Origin: SHAN690 sp040905305
GTDB lineage: Bacteria; Bacteroidota; Bacteroidia; Flavobacteriales_G; Salibacteraceae
Assembly: GCA_040905305.1 (NCBI GenBank)
Contig: JBBDRU010000088.1
Coordinates: 1-45,612 of the forward strand
DNA: 45,612 nt
Reading direction: 5' to 3'
Shown: piece by piece, positions 24,897-33,549 of the stretch
How positions within the stretch are numbered: the first letter of the stretch is position 1
Layout: every line of letters begins with the position of its first letter
The notes under the pieces: generated by a model
Database searches by the model: none
What the model was told of the DNA's origin: nothing
The model's input: the letters and a program-made list of their open reading frames with translations, nothing else
Position numbers and translations under genes: made by a program

Positions 24897-26864
24897 ATGC
24901 AAAAACAAGCCTTAAACCTAATATTGATTACCGCATTTAGCATTATTGCGGGATCAGCTTCTGCTCAAGATAACTTGTCTGCAGCATTCAAAAAAAGCAT
25001 TTACAATGCCGATAAACTTTTTGATGAAGGAAGATATTTAAAGGCGCGTGTCATTTACGATAGTTTATGGAATATGCGACCCAATGATGTTTACCTGCAT
25101 TATAAGGTTGCTGCGTGCCTTGTTTACAAATCTGATTCACGAGAAAAAGCGTATGAATTACTCAAAGAAATTGAAGGTGAAGAGGGATATGACGATATTA
25201 TTTTCTACATGGCACGCGCCAAACATTATAATTACGAGTTTGAAGAAGCCATTAAACTTTACAATCAATATGTAGATATACACAGGCCATCAGGAACCCG
25301 AAGGATAAACACGCTTCATTTCATTGGCAACTGTAGAAACGGCATCGAATTAATGAAACGCAGACTGGCCCTTAGCTTAGAAATTTTGGATCCCCCGAGC
25401 AATAATATTAACTCTGAATACAGCCCCGTGTTAAGCCATGACGGACAAAAACTTTATTACACCAACCGAGGGCCATCAAGCAAAGGAGAGTTGATGGATG
25501 AAAAATCGAAGAAATCGGATTTCGGCTCTTTTTACGAAGACATATTTGTGGCCAACAATGAAGGAAGCGAAGATGAACCGGTGTTTTCTGTTGGTAAAAG
25601 CCTTAGTGACAATATCAATGAAGCAGACCGCCATGAAGCACCATTAAGTATTTCCTATGACAATCAAATGTTATTTGTATATCTAAGCGGAGATAAAGAA
25701 GCAGAGGATATTTATGTGAGTTACAATGACAACGACACCGCCTGGACCAAGCCGCAAAAAATCAAAGGTATCAACACACCTCAGTGGGAGGGTCATGCAT
25801 CATTAGCTCCAGACGGAAAAACGCTTTATTTTTCTTCAGACCGTCCGGGAGGATATGGTGGACGCGATATATACACTGCAACCATGAAAGAAGACAGCAC
25901 CTTTGGGAATGTGCAAAACATGGGTTCCAAAATCAACACGCCATTTAATGAAGATGCTCCTTTCATTTTTTCAAATAGTTCTTCGCTATACTTTGCTTCT
26001 GAGGCACATGGCTCAATGGGTGGATATGATATTTGCTACATCAAATACGACAGCGCCACCAGCAAATGGCAAGACGCTGTGAACATGGGCTATCCGATCA
26101 ATACCACTGATGATGACCTTTACTACAACATCTCTGAGGATGGCGATTGGGGCTACTTCAATTCAGCGCGCGCAAGTGGTGAAAACCTGCACGATATATA
26201 CCGCATTCAACCAGGAACATTTGAACGGTTAAACGCGCTTATTTTATTGGTGGGAACCGTTTATATCGATGATGTTCCCGGGTCGGCTTTGGTGAAAATC
26301 ATGGATGATAAAACGGGCGATGTGCTTGCCAAGTTAATTGCTGACAGCCTTTCGGGAGAGTTTGTTTATTCATTGTTGCCCGGGCGACAATATAAAATCA
26401 GCTTGCTGGTTGATGATTTCGCCCCAAAGGTTGAATATGTTGAAGTACCACCTCTTACTGAAGGTGTAACACGCATTGAACATCGCTTTGATTTTTACTC
26501 GATGGATTACCTGGCCAGAAGGGAAGACTCACTTAACCTGCAACAAGAGATCGACAACCGTGTAAAATTGAGTATTGCTGATGATGGCACCTGCACGATA
26601 GATCAAGATCGTGAAGAGCTAACCAAAGAGGAGATAGAGGCTGGTTGTTATTTCAGAGTGCAAGTGGGCGCCTACCGCAATCCGGGGAAATTCAAATATG
26701 AATTCCTGCGATCAGTTGGTGATGTAGAGATCAAAGGTTCACCCGATGGTATCACGCGGTATTTGATGGGCGATAAGTTTACCAAGCGATCAGAGGCGGA
26801 GAAGCTACGACAACAATGTGTGATGGCCGGACAATGGGATGCGTGGATCACCGTGAGGAGGTAA
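24897..26864 (+). CDS. PD40 repeat protein with TPR-like N-terminus and SPOR-like C-terminus
   Basis: A 655-residue exported protein from the ATG at 24897; the signal peptide ends SASAQD. Residues about 25-155 are TPR-like helices. Residues about 170-440 form a WD40-like (PD40) propeller, with repeated LSHDGQKLYYTNRG, LAPDGKTLYFSSDRPGGYGG and similar blades. A carboxypeptidase-regulatory-like beta domain spans about 455-540, and a C-terminal CYFRVQVGAYRNPGK stretch (about 580-655) resembles a SPOR peptidoglycan-binding domain. The TPR-PD40-CRD order is that of PorE-type T9SS proteins, which end in OmpA domains; here the OmpA domain is replaced. An envelope anchoring role is an inference. Confidence 0.82.
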   Translation: MQKQALNLILITAFSIIAGSASAQDNLSAAFKKSIYNADKLFDEGRYLKARVIYDSLWNMRPNDVYLHYKVAACLVYKSDSREKAYELLKEIEGEEGYDDIIFYMARAKHYNYEFEEAIKLYNQYVDIHRPSGTRRINTLHFIGNCRNGIELMKRRLALSLEILDPPSNNINSEYSPVLSHDGQKLYYTNRGPSSKGELMDEKSKKSDFGSFYEDIFVANNEGSEDEPVFSVGKSLSDNINEADRHEAPLSISYDNQMLFVYLSGDKEAEDIYVSYNDNDTAWTKPQKIKGINTPQWEGHASLAPDGKTLYFSSDRPGGYGGRDIYTATMKEDSTFGNVQNMGSKINTPFNEDAPFIFSNSSSLYFASEAHGSMGGYDICYIKYDSATSKWQDAVNMGYPINTTDDDLYYNISEDGDWGYFNSARASGENLHDIYRIQPGTFERLNALILLVGTVYIDDVPGSALVKIMDDKTGDVLAKLIADSLSGEFVYSLLPGRQYKISLLVDDFAPKVEYVEVPPLTEGVTRIEHRFDFYSMDYLARREDSLNLQQEIDNRVKLSIADDGTCTIDQDREELTKEEIEAGCYFRVQVGAYRNPGKFKYEFLRSVGDVEIKGSPDGITRYLMGDKFTKRSEAEKLRQQCVMAGQWDAWITVRR

Positions 26865-27007
26865 AACATCTGCAGCACGGTAGTTCACTTCGAATAGAAA
26901 ATTGATTGACGGAGAAAAGAAAAAAATGAGCAAAGCAGCGCTTATAACTTATGGCCAGAAAGTGGTAAATTATAGCTTATCACTTTTAGCTAAATTTGAT
27001 GACGGTG

Positions 27008-27035
27008 GATCCGCCTGGCGGCCGTACAGGCAGGA
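27008..27035. repeat. GC-rich imperfect palindrome, possible dispersed repeat fragment
   Basis: TCCGCCTG is followed by an internal GGCGGCCGTA segment and then CAGGCAGGA, an imperfect inverted match. CCGCCTGGCGG inside it is itself a palindrome about one central base. Its GC content is far above that of the surrounding intergenic DNA. Short elements of this kind are scattered between genes in many Bacteroidota genomes, but a second copy is not visible in this window. Confidence 0.35.
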
Positions 27036-27304
27036 ACGTGCGTTGAAAAGCCCCACGTTTCTTGGCCGAAAATCAAAATTTAGGTTCTAGCGTTTGACTT
27101 TATATGTCCCAAAAAGTATTAATAAGGGTCAACCATGATGCTGTCATCTGAAAATCAATCAAGTTTGTAAACGAAGCGTCCAAGAATCGTTGTCAAGTTC
27201 GTTCATTCAACAAATATCTACTTGGATTATTTCGTACATTGCCCCCAAGCTTAGCATATTATCAATTGTTTTATCGAAACACGTCCAGTGCACGGAATGC
27301 TAAT

Positions 27305-27328
27305 AAAATGTACGACTGGTTACATTTT
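27305..27328. repeat. Perfect inverted repeat upstream of the LytS-like kinase
   Basis: AAAATGTA (27305-27312), an 8-base spacer and TACATTTT (27321-27328) form a perfect two-arm palindrome 64 bases before the kinase start. It could be an operator or a weak hairpin in the leader. A CCAGT at 27285-27289 and an ACTGG at 27315-27319 add a second, nested inverted pair. Confidence 0.4.
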
Positions 27329-27392
27329 GAAGGATTAAAAAACGTGTATTGATTAATAATTGAACTTAGGGTTAATACATTGATCCTGACCT

Positions 27393-30305
27393 ATGCTTGA
27401 TTCAATACGGATGCGAAGTAAACTGATATTATCTATACTCATATTATGCACGCTCGATCAATCAGTTTTTGGGCAAATGCTACATTTTAAGCATCTTGAT
27501 GTTCAAGAAGGTCTGCCTTCAAACAGAGTGTACTCTTTACACATAGATTCACTTGGCCTGATTTGGGTAGCCACAGGAAAAGGACTTGCGAGCTTTGATG
27601 GACGAAAATTCACCAAATACACCACTGAAAGTGGTCTCCCCTCCAACATATACTATGACTTTCTGGAGTACCCGAAAGGCGGGTTCTTTGCACTTGGAGA
27701 AAATGGCAAGACGATATATTTTAGAAGAGGGGAAATCAAAAATATTCCGAGCCACGATTCAATACACGACACAAAGGGAGGGTATTTCACTCATTTACAT
27801 GTATTTAAAGATAAGGCTAGAGCTCGATTTACTCAAAAGCACTATGAGTTCACTCCAGATTCAACCATTCTTCTAACAAAAAATAGTGGTAATCATATGC
27901 ATAATGAGGTCACTGGCATTTGTTCATTGGAGTTGAAGTCTGGAGAAACTTGGTTTTTTCACTTAGATCAAAAGAAAAAAACGATCACAGTAACAAATTC
28001 AAGTGTCTCTGAAAATGTTACTTACCTATCATCTAAACAAGACTTGGGCATTGACAAGTGTCCTATCCAAGTTAGTCTTGAAGAGGCTGTGTTTTTTCAC
28101 GACAAAACACTTTATATCATAAACTTTAAACAAGGTAAAATAAAGGAGTTACAAAACTTCAACTCAAGAATTGAATGTGCTCGCATTGACCCTAATGGAA
28201 AGCTATGGATTGGAACCATTGGAGACGGGCTATGGTATAGTGAAGACCTTCAACAATGGCAAAGAAGATCACAAAAATTGAGTGTAACAGATATTGAATT
28301 CACGAATAAAGATGAATTGTGGATATCTACCCTGAGAAACGGCCTTTACTACTGTCCCTTAATAACACTGGAAACTATATTTAAAGGACAATACGAACAG
28401 GTTCACGTAGAAAAGGATGAGCTTTGCCTCGCCACAGGCCATCAATTTCTGATGTTTGATATAGCCTCAAGGGTTAGGTTGTATGAGTTCAGCACCGATG
28501 CAATTGCAATTTCTGCTCACTATGATCGATTTTCTAATCGGTGGCTACTAGGCGGAAATAACAGTAAATTATATGAAGTAGATAGCAATTTCTCAGTTAC
28601 TACACACAGCTCACTTTCTAACCAATATTTTAGGGGGTTCTCAACCAATAAGCAATACACAATAGCGAGTCTGGGAGTTGGCTACTTACTCGGCAGACGA
28701 AGAAACATGTGGAATTTGGATTCGTTCGATCTAATTGGGGATGAGCGATACTCCGAAATTGTCTTAGATGAATTGACAAATCTTTATTATAGCGGATCAA
28801 AAGGTACTTTTCGCTACCTTATAAATTCCGGTGAAACAGAAAAGCTCACCGAAGCCAGGAGTGAAAAAATTCTCTTCACTGAAAATGGCAATATCATTCT
28901 AGGAACTAATAAATCAGGTATTCAAATTTTGAACTCTGATTTTAAACTGATAGCACACATAGATCGGGAGTCAGGGTTGTCTTCAAATCAAATATTTGAT
29001 ATTGCTTCTTATGACTCATGCCTTTATGTGATCCATGCTGACGGCATGTCTATAGTCAGAAATAATGGAGAAGCTTATGACATCCTCAACTATCCCGAAT
29101 TAACGAGTATTATCGCTGATCTCTCCTACGTATCCATTTGGAAAAACTTTGTGATTCTCGGGAATCAACTGGAAGTTGTTAAGTTCCCTCTTTCATCACT
29201 CACAAGGCGGAAAAAACCGCAGTTTAAGATACGCTTATCAACGCGTAGCATTCCAGAGGTTAATATTATCAATAACCAACAAATTCCTTATGACAATCAA
29301 GGCATTGAAGCTGTCATCACATATGCCTCATTCGAATCACGCAAGGGATATCCAATGAGGTATAGAACGCGAAGCGATGATCCATGGACTGAGTTTTATG
29401 AAGAATTTACAATCAACAATATTCAACCTGGTTTTCATGATATGCAAATAGAGTATCAAGATCATTCAGGCAACTGGGCACCGATTATGCAGGGATCATT
29501 TGGTTTTGAGGTTATGAGCCCTTTTTGGACACGTGCCTGGTTCTTAATATTAGTGGGACTGGGCTGCATTTTTTTAATTATCGTTGGGGCTCGACAATTT
29601 TACATTTACAAGCTAATCAGTGTTGAAGCGGACTTAGAGCTAAAAAACCAATTGCGTGAACTACAACTAAGAGTTATAAAAGCCCAATTGAACCCTCACT
29701 TCATTTTTAATGTAATGACGTCTGCACAATATTATTTAGCTAGAAATGATGTTAAAAAGGCTCAGGCGTTTTTAGTTCGATTCAGTCGACTTGTAAGACG
29801 AATACTGGAACATTCTGAATATACAAATGTAACTGTCAAACAAGAGTTGGATATGATTGCAAATTATGTCTCAATTGAAAGTGAGCGCATTGGAGGTGAG
29901 CCTATATCTTTCCACGTATTTACGCATGATAATACACTGAATCGCGCATTGATTACCCCGAGCATTCTACAGCCGTTCATTGAAAACTCAATTTGGCATG
30001 GATTAAGATCCAAAAATGGAACCAGAACCATCATCATTCGTATAACCTCCGAGGACAAAGAGTTAATAATCTCTATAGAGGATAATGGTATAGGTAGAAA
30101 AGCAGCCAAAAGACTTAATGGTAAAAAGCGACACAAGTCTTTCGGCATGCGTCTTTCAAGTGATAGGATTAAACTTTTATCGTTAAGCAATAAAAGTCAG
30201 AAAATAGAAATTCAAGATTTAAGAAACCCTACAGGAACTGTTGTAATAATAAGATTTCCGCTTGTAATTGAAGATTTAAAGGATGACCGCATTAATATTA
30301 GATGA
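27393..30305 (+). CDS. Two-component propeller sensor, LytS/YehU-type histidine kinase
   Basis: A 970-residue membrane kinase. A signal segment ends near VFGQ. Residues about 30-600 are a two-component-regulator propeller, with repeats such as GLPSNRVYSLHIDSLGLIWVAT and later SGLSSNQIFDIASYD, which probably form a periplasmic sensor. A Y_Y_Y-like beta domain precedes one membrane helix (about 715-735). The cytoplasmic kinase is of the His_kinase (PF06580) type, with LNPHFIFNVM (His769) and an HATPase with PFIENSIWHGL and DNGIGR. The LytTR regulator overlaps its end by 23 bases. An alternative start at 27411 would give a shorter signal peptide. Confidence 0.9.
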   Translation: MLDSIRMRSKLILSILILCTLDQSVFGQMLHFKHLDVQEGLPSNRVYSLHIDSLGLIWVATGKGLASFDGRKFTKYTTESGLPSNIYYDFLEYPKGGFFALGENGKTIYFRRGEIKNIPSHDSIHDTKGGYFTHLHVFKDKARARFTQKHYEFTPDSTILLTKNSGNHMHNEVTGICSLELKSGETWFFHLDQKKKTITVTNSSVSENVTYLSSKQDLGIDKCPIQVSLEEAVFFHDKTLYIINFKQGKIKELQNFNSRIECARIDPNGKLWIGTIGDGLWYSEDLQQWQRRSQKLSVTDIEFTNKDELWISTLRNGLYYCPLITLETIFKGQYEQVHVEKDELCLATGHQFLMFDIASRVRLYEFSTDAIAISAHYDRFSNRWLLGGNNSKLYEVDSNFSVTTHSSLSNQYFRGFSTNKQYTIASLGVGYLLGRRRNMWNLDSFDLIGDERYSEIVLDELTNLYYSGSKGTFRYLINSGETEKLTEARSEKILFTENGNIILGTNKSGIQILNSDFKLIAHIDRESGLSSNQIFDIASYDSCLYVIHADGMSIVRNNGEAYDILNYPELTSIIADLSYVSIWKNFVILGNQLEVVKFPLSSLTRRKKPQFKIRLSTRSIPEVNIINNQQIPYDNQGIEAVITYASFESRKGYPMRYRTRSDDPWTEFYEEFTINNIQPGFHDMQIEYQDHSGNWAPIMQGSFGFEVMSPFWTRAWFLILVGLGCIFLIIVGARQFYIYKLISVEADLELKNQLRELQLRVIKAQLNPHFIFNVMTSAQYYLARNDVKKAQAFLVRFSRLVRRILEHSEYTNVTVKQELDMIANYVSIESERIGGEPISFHVFTHDNTLNRALITPSILQPFIENSIWHGLRSKNGTRTIIIRITSEDKELIISIEDNGIGRKAAKRLNGKKRHKSFGMRLSSDRIKLLSLSNKSQKIEIQDLRNPTGTVVIIRFPLVIEDLKDDRINIR

Positions 30306-31023
30306 TGAGTTCATGGCAGGAGAGTATCTGAGCGATTTGATTACCACTCACTGTCCCGAAATTAAAAAAGTGCTTTGCGAACAGTTTGCAAAAGACGCAA
30401 TAGAAAAATTGAATCAGGAAAATATTGATTTACTCTTTCTTGATATTGAAATGCCAGACATGACAGGCTTCGAATTGATCGAAATAATAGGTTTAGAAAA
30501 GCTTCCTCCGGTAATATTTACATCTGCATTCGGTGAATACGCTTTGAGGGCTATTAAAGTTTCTGCCCTGGATTATCTACTTAAGCCAATTGATCCTGTC
30601 GAGCTTCTCAGTGCAATCGAAAAAGCTAAACATCGATCCCCTGAGGGTAAATCTGTTCAATTGTCAAATTTACTCACCATGACGAATGAAGGGGAAAATC
30701 ACCGGTTGGTAATAGCAGATGGTAGTGATTATTTTTTAGTTGAACCAGATGAAATTGTCCGAATTGAAGGCAATGGAAGCTACAGCACTTTTGTTTTAGA
30801 GGATAACAGAAAAATCACCTCGAGCCGACCGCTCAATTTCTATTATAAAAAATTGCTGAATAAAGGATTTTTGCGCTCACATCAATCGCATGTTATTAAT
30901 TTGAAATGGATAGATGTGTACAGCAAGGCTGATGGAGGGTTCCTACGTTTAAAAAACAAGGAGAGTTTACCGGTAAGTTCTCGGCTCAAAAAAAACGTTC
31001 AGAAGATACTGGGATTGGGATAG
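30283..31023 (+). CDS. LytTR-family response regulator
   Basis: A 246-residue regulator. The receiver domain (residues about 2-117) has acidic residues in LILDDE, phospho-acceptor Asp54 in LLFLDIEMPDMTGFE, and the conserved lysine in YLLKPID. The LytTR DNA-binding domain (about 140-244) contains IVRIEGNGSYS, RSHQSHVINLKWI and the C-terminal LPVSSRLKKNV. It is presumably the partner of the overlapping propeller kinase, which phosphorylates it. A strong hairpin follows about 40 bases after the stop codon. Confidence 0.93.
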   Translation: MTALILDDEFMAGEYLSDLITTHCPEIKKVLCEQFAKDAIEKLNQENIDLLFLDIEMPDMTGFELIEIIGLEKLPPVIFTSAFGEYALRAIKVSALDYLLKPIDPVELLSAIEKAKHRSPEGKSVQLSNLLTMTNEGENHRLVIADGSDYFLVEPDEIVRIEGNGSYSTFVLEDNRKITSSRPLNFYYKKLLNKGFLRSHQSHVINLKWIDVYSKADGGFLRLKNKESLPVSSRLKKNVQKILGLG

Positions 31024-31028
31024 CAACT

Positions 31029-31046
31029 ATTTGTTTAAAAACAAAT
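31029..31046. repeat. AT-rich perfect inverted repeat after the LytTR gene
   Basis: ATTTGTTT, AA and AAACAAAT form a perfect 8-base inverted repeat directly after the regulator's stop codon. It has no following T run of its own. It may act with the stronger hairpin 20 bases further on. Confidence 0.3.
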
Positions 31047-31063
31047 CAAGATAATTACCAAAA

Positions 31064-31093
31064 AAAAACCGCTGCGAAATCGCAGCGGTTTTT
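31064..31093. terminator. Bidirectional intrinsic terminator
   Basis: A 13-base-pair stem (AAAAACCGCTGCG paired with CGCAGCGGTTTTT) with a 4-base loop separates the convergent LytTR regulator and T9SS protein genes. The GC-rich core is flanked by an A run on one side and a T run on the other, so both transcripts would end in U. It is the clearest terminator in the window. Confidence 0.88.
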
Positions 31094-31113
31094 CTGATAG
31101 CGAGGTTCAACCC

Positions 31114-32784
31114 TTATTCTATGATGAGTTTTTCAATGAATTCATCGTTGTTACCACTACCGGTTATTTTCAAAATATAGACTCCGGGGCTTAGGCCACT
31201 AACATCTATTCCATTTGATTTGGAGTATTTCTGAGTAAGAACCATCCTACCACTGATACTCGTGATCACTACCTTATGACCGCCAGGTATTCCAGAAATT
31301 TCTACGACATCTCTCGCAGGATTAGGGAATACAGCAATTTGGGTTTCTTCTTTTTGGCTTTGAACGTTACCATCACCCTTTTTTTCGAAACCGGGATTTA
31401 CTTCGCCACCACCTTCAACGGTTACCTCGGAACCAGCGAAATTTTCCTCCAGGAAGGGAACAAAATCACAAATATCTCCATCCAGTAAACCATGTGGTGA
31501 GACGCTGATTTCTGCGTCAAGGTTAACCCCTGTAATATTTCCAGCATTCCGTTGCAGTAAAGCTAAAGAATATTGACCAGGCTGCAGAACTACGGTCGGA
31601 GAAGCAGTATTTGCAGGGTTCTGGAAGTTTGCTGATGTTGCCAAATGAGGCTGGGTTAATAGGAGCTGAATCGGGTTCCCTGAATCGTCCATCAGCCAAA
31701 CTTCCCCCCAATTATCTGCGTTCAAACTGAGGTCAAAAGTCACTTCTACTTCCTCTGCGAAGTCTCCACAAAGGCAGAATCCATTCTGATAGATTATAGG
31801 AAGGTCGTGATTGTACCAGTTGATCACCCCACTTGTGCCGCTGTGATAATTGAGGTATTTTGATGTACCACCCGCCAAATCGTATGCAGCATCTGTAGGT
31901 ATTACATAGCCCGGTTGGCCAATTACTCCAGTGGCTCCGGAAGGAAGCTGCGTAAGGATCCAGTCATCATCATGTTGATAGTTACTTATCAATGCGCCAC
32001 TTACTTCATTATATCCCGTGCTCACGTTTAAGGTTTCAGGACAACCATCACCCGGTTCGCCAGAGCCGCCCGGATCGCACTTTCCTTCGGGTCCATCCAT
32101 AACCACGGCAAGCGTAGGTGAAAATTCACACTTCATGACGCTTTCTCCTTCTTGAGTAGAAATGGTTCCATCGAGTGTAACACCCGTTACAGAGTGCTTA
32201 TTTCTTTGAACCAGAGCCAATGAATACTGACCCGGTAGCAGGTTTATAGTCTGATTGACAGGGCTTGGAGGATTGGTGAAGTTAGAAGACACTTCTTGAT
32301 GAATTTGTGACAGAAGCATCTGTAGAGGATTTCCACTTCCATCCATCAACCAAACTTCCGCCCAGTTATCGCAATGAACGTTTAAATCGAAGGTGACTGA
32401 AACAGGTTCTTCTCCCTCACCGCATACACAAAACGGGTTTTGGTAAACCCAGGGCAAATCATCCTTACACCAGTTATATTGACCATCGTTACTTGCGTGG
32501 AAATTCATCCACTTGGACGTAGATCCCGCCCAGTCATACACGTTGAGTTTTGGGAAAATATAACCCGGCTGCCCCAAAACTGCTGGCGACCCAGCTGGGT
32601 GCTGAGTTAATATCCAATCGTCATCCGGGTCTCCATCTCCAATAAGTTGGCTGGTTGACTGATCGTATCCTGTGCTTACATTTATTGATTGCACACACCC
32701 CTCTTGAGGATCATTTGCAAACCCTGTACCCGCTATTAATGCAGAACAGAGTCCAATAGTTAATACTAGTCTTGTCTTTCTCAT
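31114..32784 (-). CDS. Secreted protein with two tandem domains and T9SS sorting domain
   Basis: A 556-residue protein. The signal peptide covers residues about 1-23 (ending GFANDP). Two homologous domains of about 190 residues follow: A at 30-221 and B at 248-440. Both contain NVSTGY, DDDWILTQ, VxGQPGY, LPxxYQNxFCxCG, DNWxEVWLMDxSGNP and PGQYSLALxQRN. A glycine/glutamate-rich linker follows, then a T9SS type A sorting domain (IAVFPNPARDVVEISG through GVYILKITG to the end). No enzyme motif is seen. Domain A keeps several extra cysteines (for example NWCKDDL) that B lacks, so disulphides may differ. The domain is not one I recognise; a surface or adhesin-like role is an inference. Confidence 0.84.
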   Translation of the reverse strand: MRKTRLVLTIGLCSALIAGTGFANDPQEGCVQSINVSTGYDQSTSQLIGDGDPDDDWILTQHPAGSPAVLGQPGYIFPKLNVYDWAGSTSKWMNFHASNDGQYNWCKDDLPWVYQNPFCVCGEGEEPVSVTFDLNVHCDNWAEVWLMDGSGNPLQMLLSQIHQEVSSNFTNPPSPVNQTINLLPGQYSLALVQRNKHSVTGVTLDGTISTQEGESVMKCEFSPTLAVVMDGPEGKCDPGGSGEPGDGCPETLNVSTGYNEVSGALISNYQHDDDWILTQLPSGATGVIGQPGYVIPTDAAYDLAGGTSKYLNYHSGTSGVINWYNHDLPIIYQNGFCLCGDFAEEVEVTFDLSLNADNWGEVWLMDDSGNPIQLLLTQPHLATSANFQNPANTASPTVVLQPGQYSLALLQRNAGNITGVNLDAEISVSPHGLLDGDICDFVPFLEENFAGSEVTVEGGGEVNPGFEKKGDGNVQSQKEETQIAVFPNPARDVVEISGIPGGHKVVITSISGRMVLTQKYSKSNGIDVSGLSPGVYILKITGSGNNDEFIEKLIIE

Positions 32785-33549
32785 AACATTTTAATTAATT
32801 GATTTTCATCAATTTTAGTCATCTTGTCAGGAATGCCCACTCCGTATTTCAAATGCGTGATGCTTCGTTTTAAATCCGCATTGTTTGTCTCTCCAACAGT
32901 GTTAGATCACTGTAATTACTGACTAACTCCATCGAAGTAAGAGCTCATACATCAAAAACGCTGTTGGACTGGGAAACAATAATTGTTGTTGCACGATTTC
33001 AAAGCTTGATAAAAACAGAATATAGTATGTCGCCAATTCAAAAAAATGTGAAGCCAAGGACTCTGCGTAGCGCATCAATCAGCCTTTATAACAGATGGGT
33101 GTGGCGTAGGTACATAATACTGGTGACGCTCTTGCAGTGATCATTTTTTTGAAAATATTTTTTCAAGTTCCAATGGCGCATACCTCATTAAGGGTTGCGC
33201 CACCTCGAAAAAATACAAAGTGGCGCATGTCACCATCATATTTCCGTAATTTATACAGCGCTTTGCACGGATAATTATTGCCCTTCGAAAAGGCATTCAC
33301 CACCAAAATCACCCTATTCAGAAAGAAAATAGGGCAATTCAGAAAGTTTTTTTGACAATGCCGCAACGCACACTCACTTTTGCCCGAATAGTTTACACGA
33401 ATGAAACAAACTACTTATCAATGCTTTAATTATTTTGGTCGGGTGAATGAAATAAAACATACCGAATAACAGGATTGTTCCAGTTAAATATGGAAGGGTT
33501 ACGGTTATTGGGAGTTGCACACCATTTAAAAAATGCAATACGATTTAAT
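32785..33549. other. 765-base intergenic region before the Rieske gene cluster
   Basis: I find no supportable gene. Two frames that read through part of it (on the minus strand near 33163-33366, and a TTG-started plus-strand extension at 33475) lack motifs. Visible structures are a hairpin TGCGCCAC / GTGGCGCA (33196-33227, 16-base loop), an AT-rich hairpin TTGAAAA / TTTTCAA (33149-33166), and a distant pair TCCAACAG / CTGTTGGA (32892 and 32961). No transposase or attachment site is recognisable. The promoters of both flanking genes should lie here; TAAAATTG on the minus strand, 25 bases before 32784, is a weak -7 candidate. Confidence 0.5.

Larger units (their letters stand above)
26865..27392. 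other. 528-base intergenic region
   Basis: There is no convincing gene. Short open frames here have no recognisable motif and start from weak codons. It holds a GC-rich imperfect hairpin (27008-27035) and a perfect 8-base inverted repeat (27305-27328), listed separately. The AT-rich last 60 bases probably contain the promoter of the downstream sensor kinase, but no clear TAnnTTTG element was found. Confidence 0.6.

Noticed and set aside
26902..27090. 62-codon open frame in the intergenic region
   Set aside because: It starts with TTG, runs through a GC-rich palindrome, has no recognisable motif and ends in a basic low-complexity tail.
33149..33166. TTGAAAA / TTTTCAA hairpin as a terminator
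   Set aside because: It is AT-only in the stem, lacks a proper U run on either strand, and is not directly after a gene.
33163..33366. 67-codon minus-strand frame upstream of the Rieske cluster
   Set aside because: No motif or plausible context; it runs through a hairpin and AT-rich non-coding DNA.
33475..33549. N-terminal extension of the Rieske-GltS protein from TTG 33475
   Set aside because: The 25 extra residues precede the Rieske fold without similarity to it; MLKIIKYSEL at 33550 is a normal start for such a domain.
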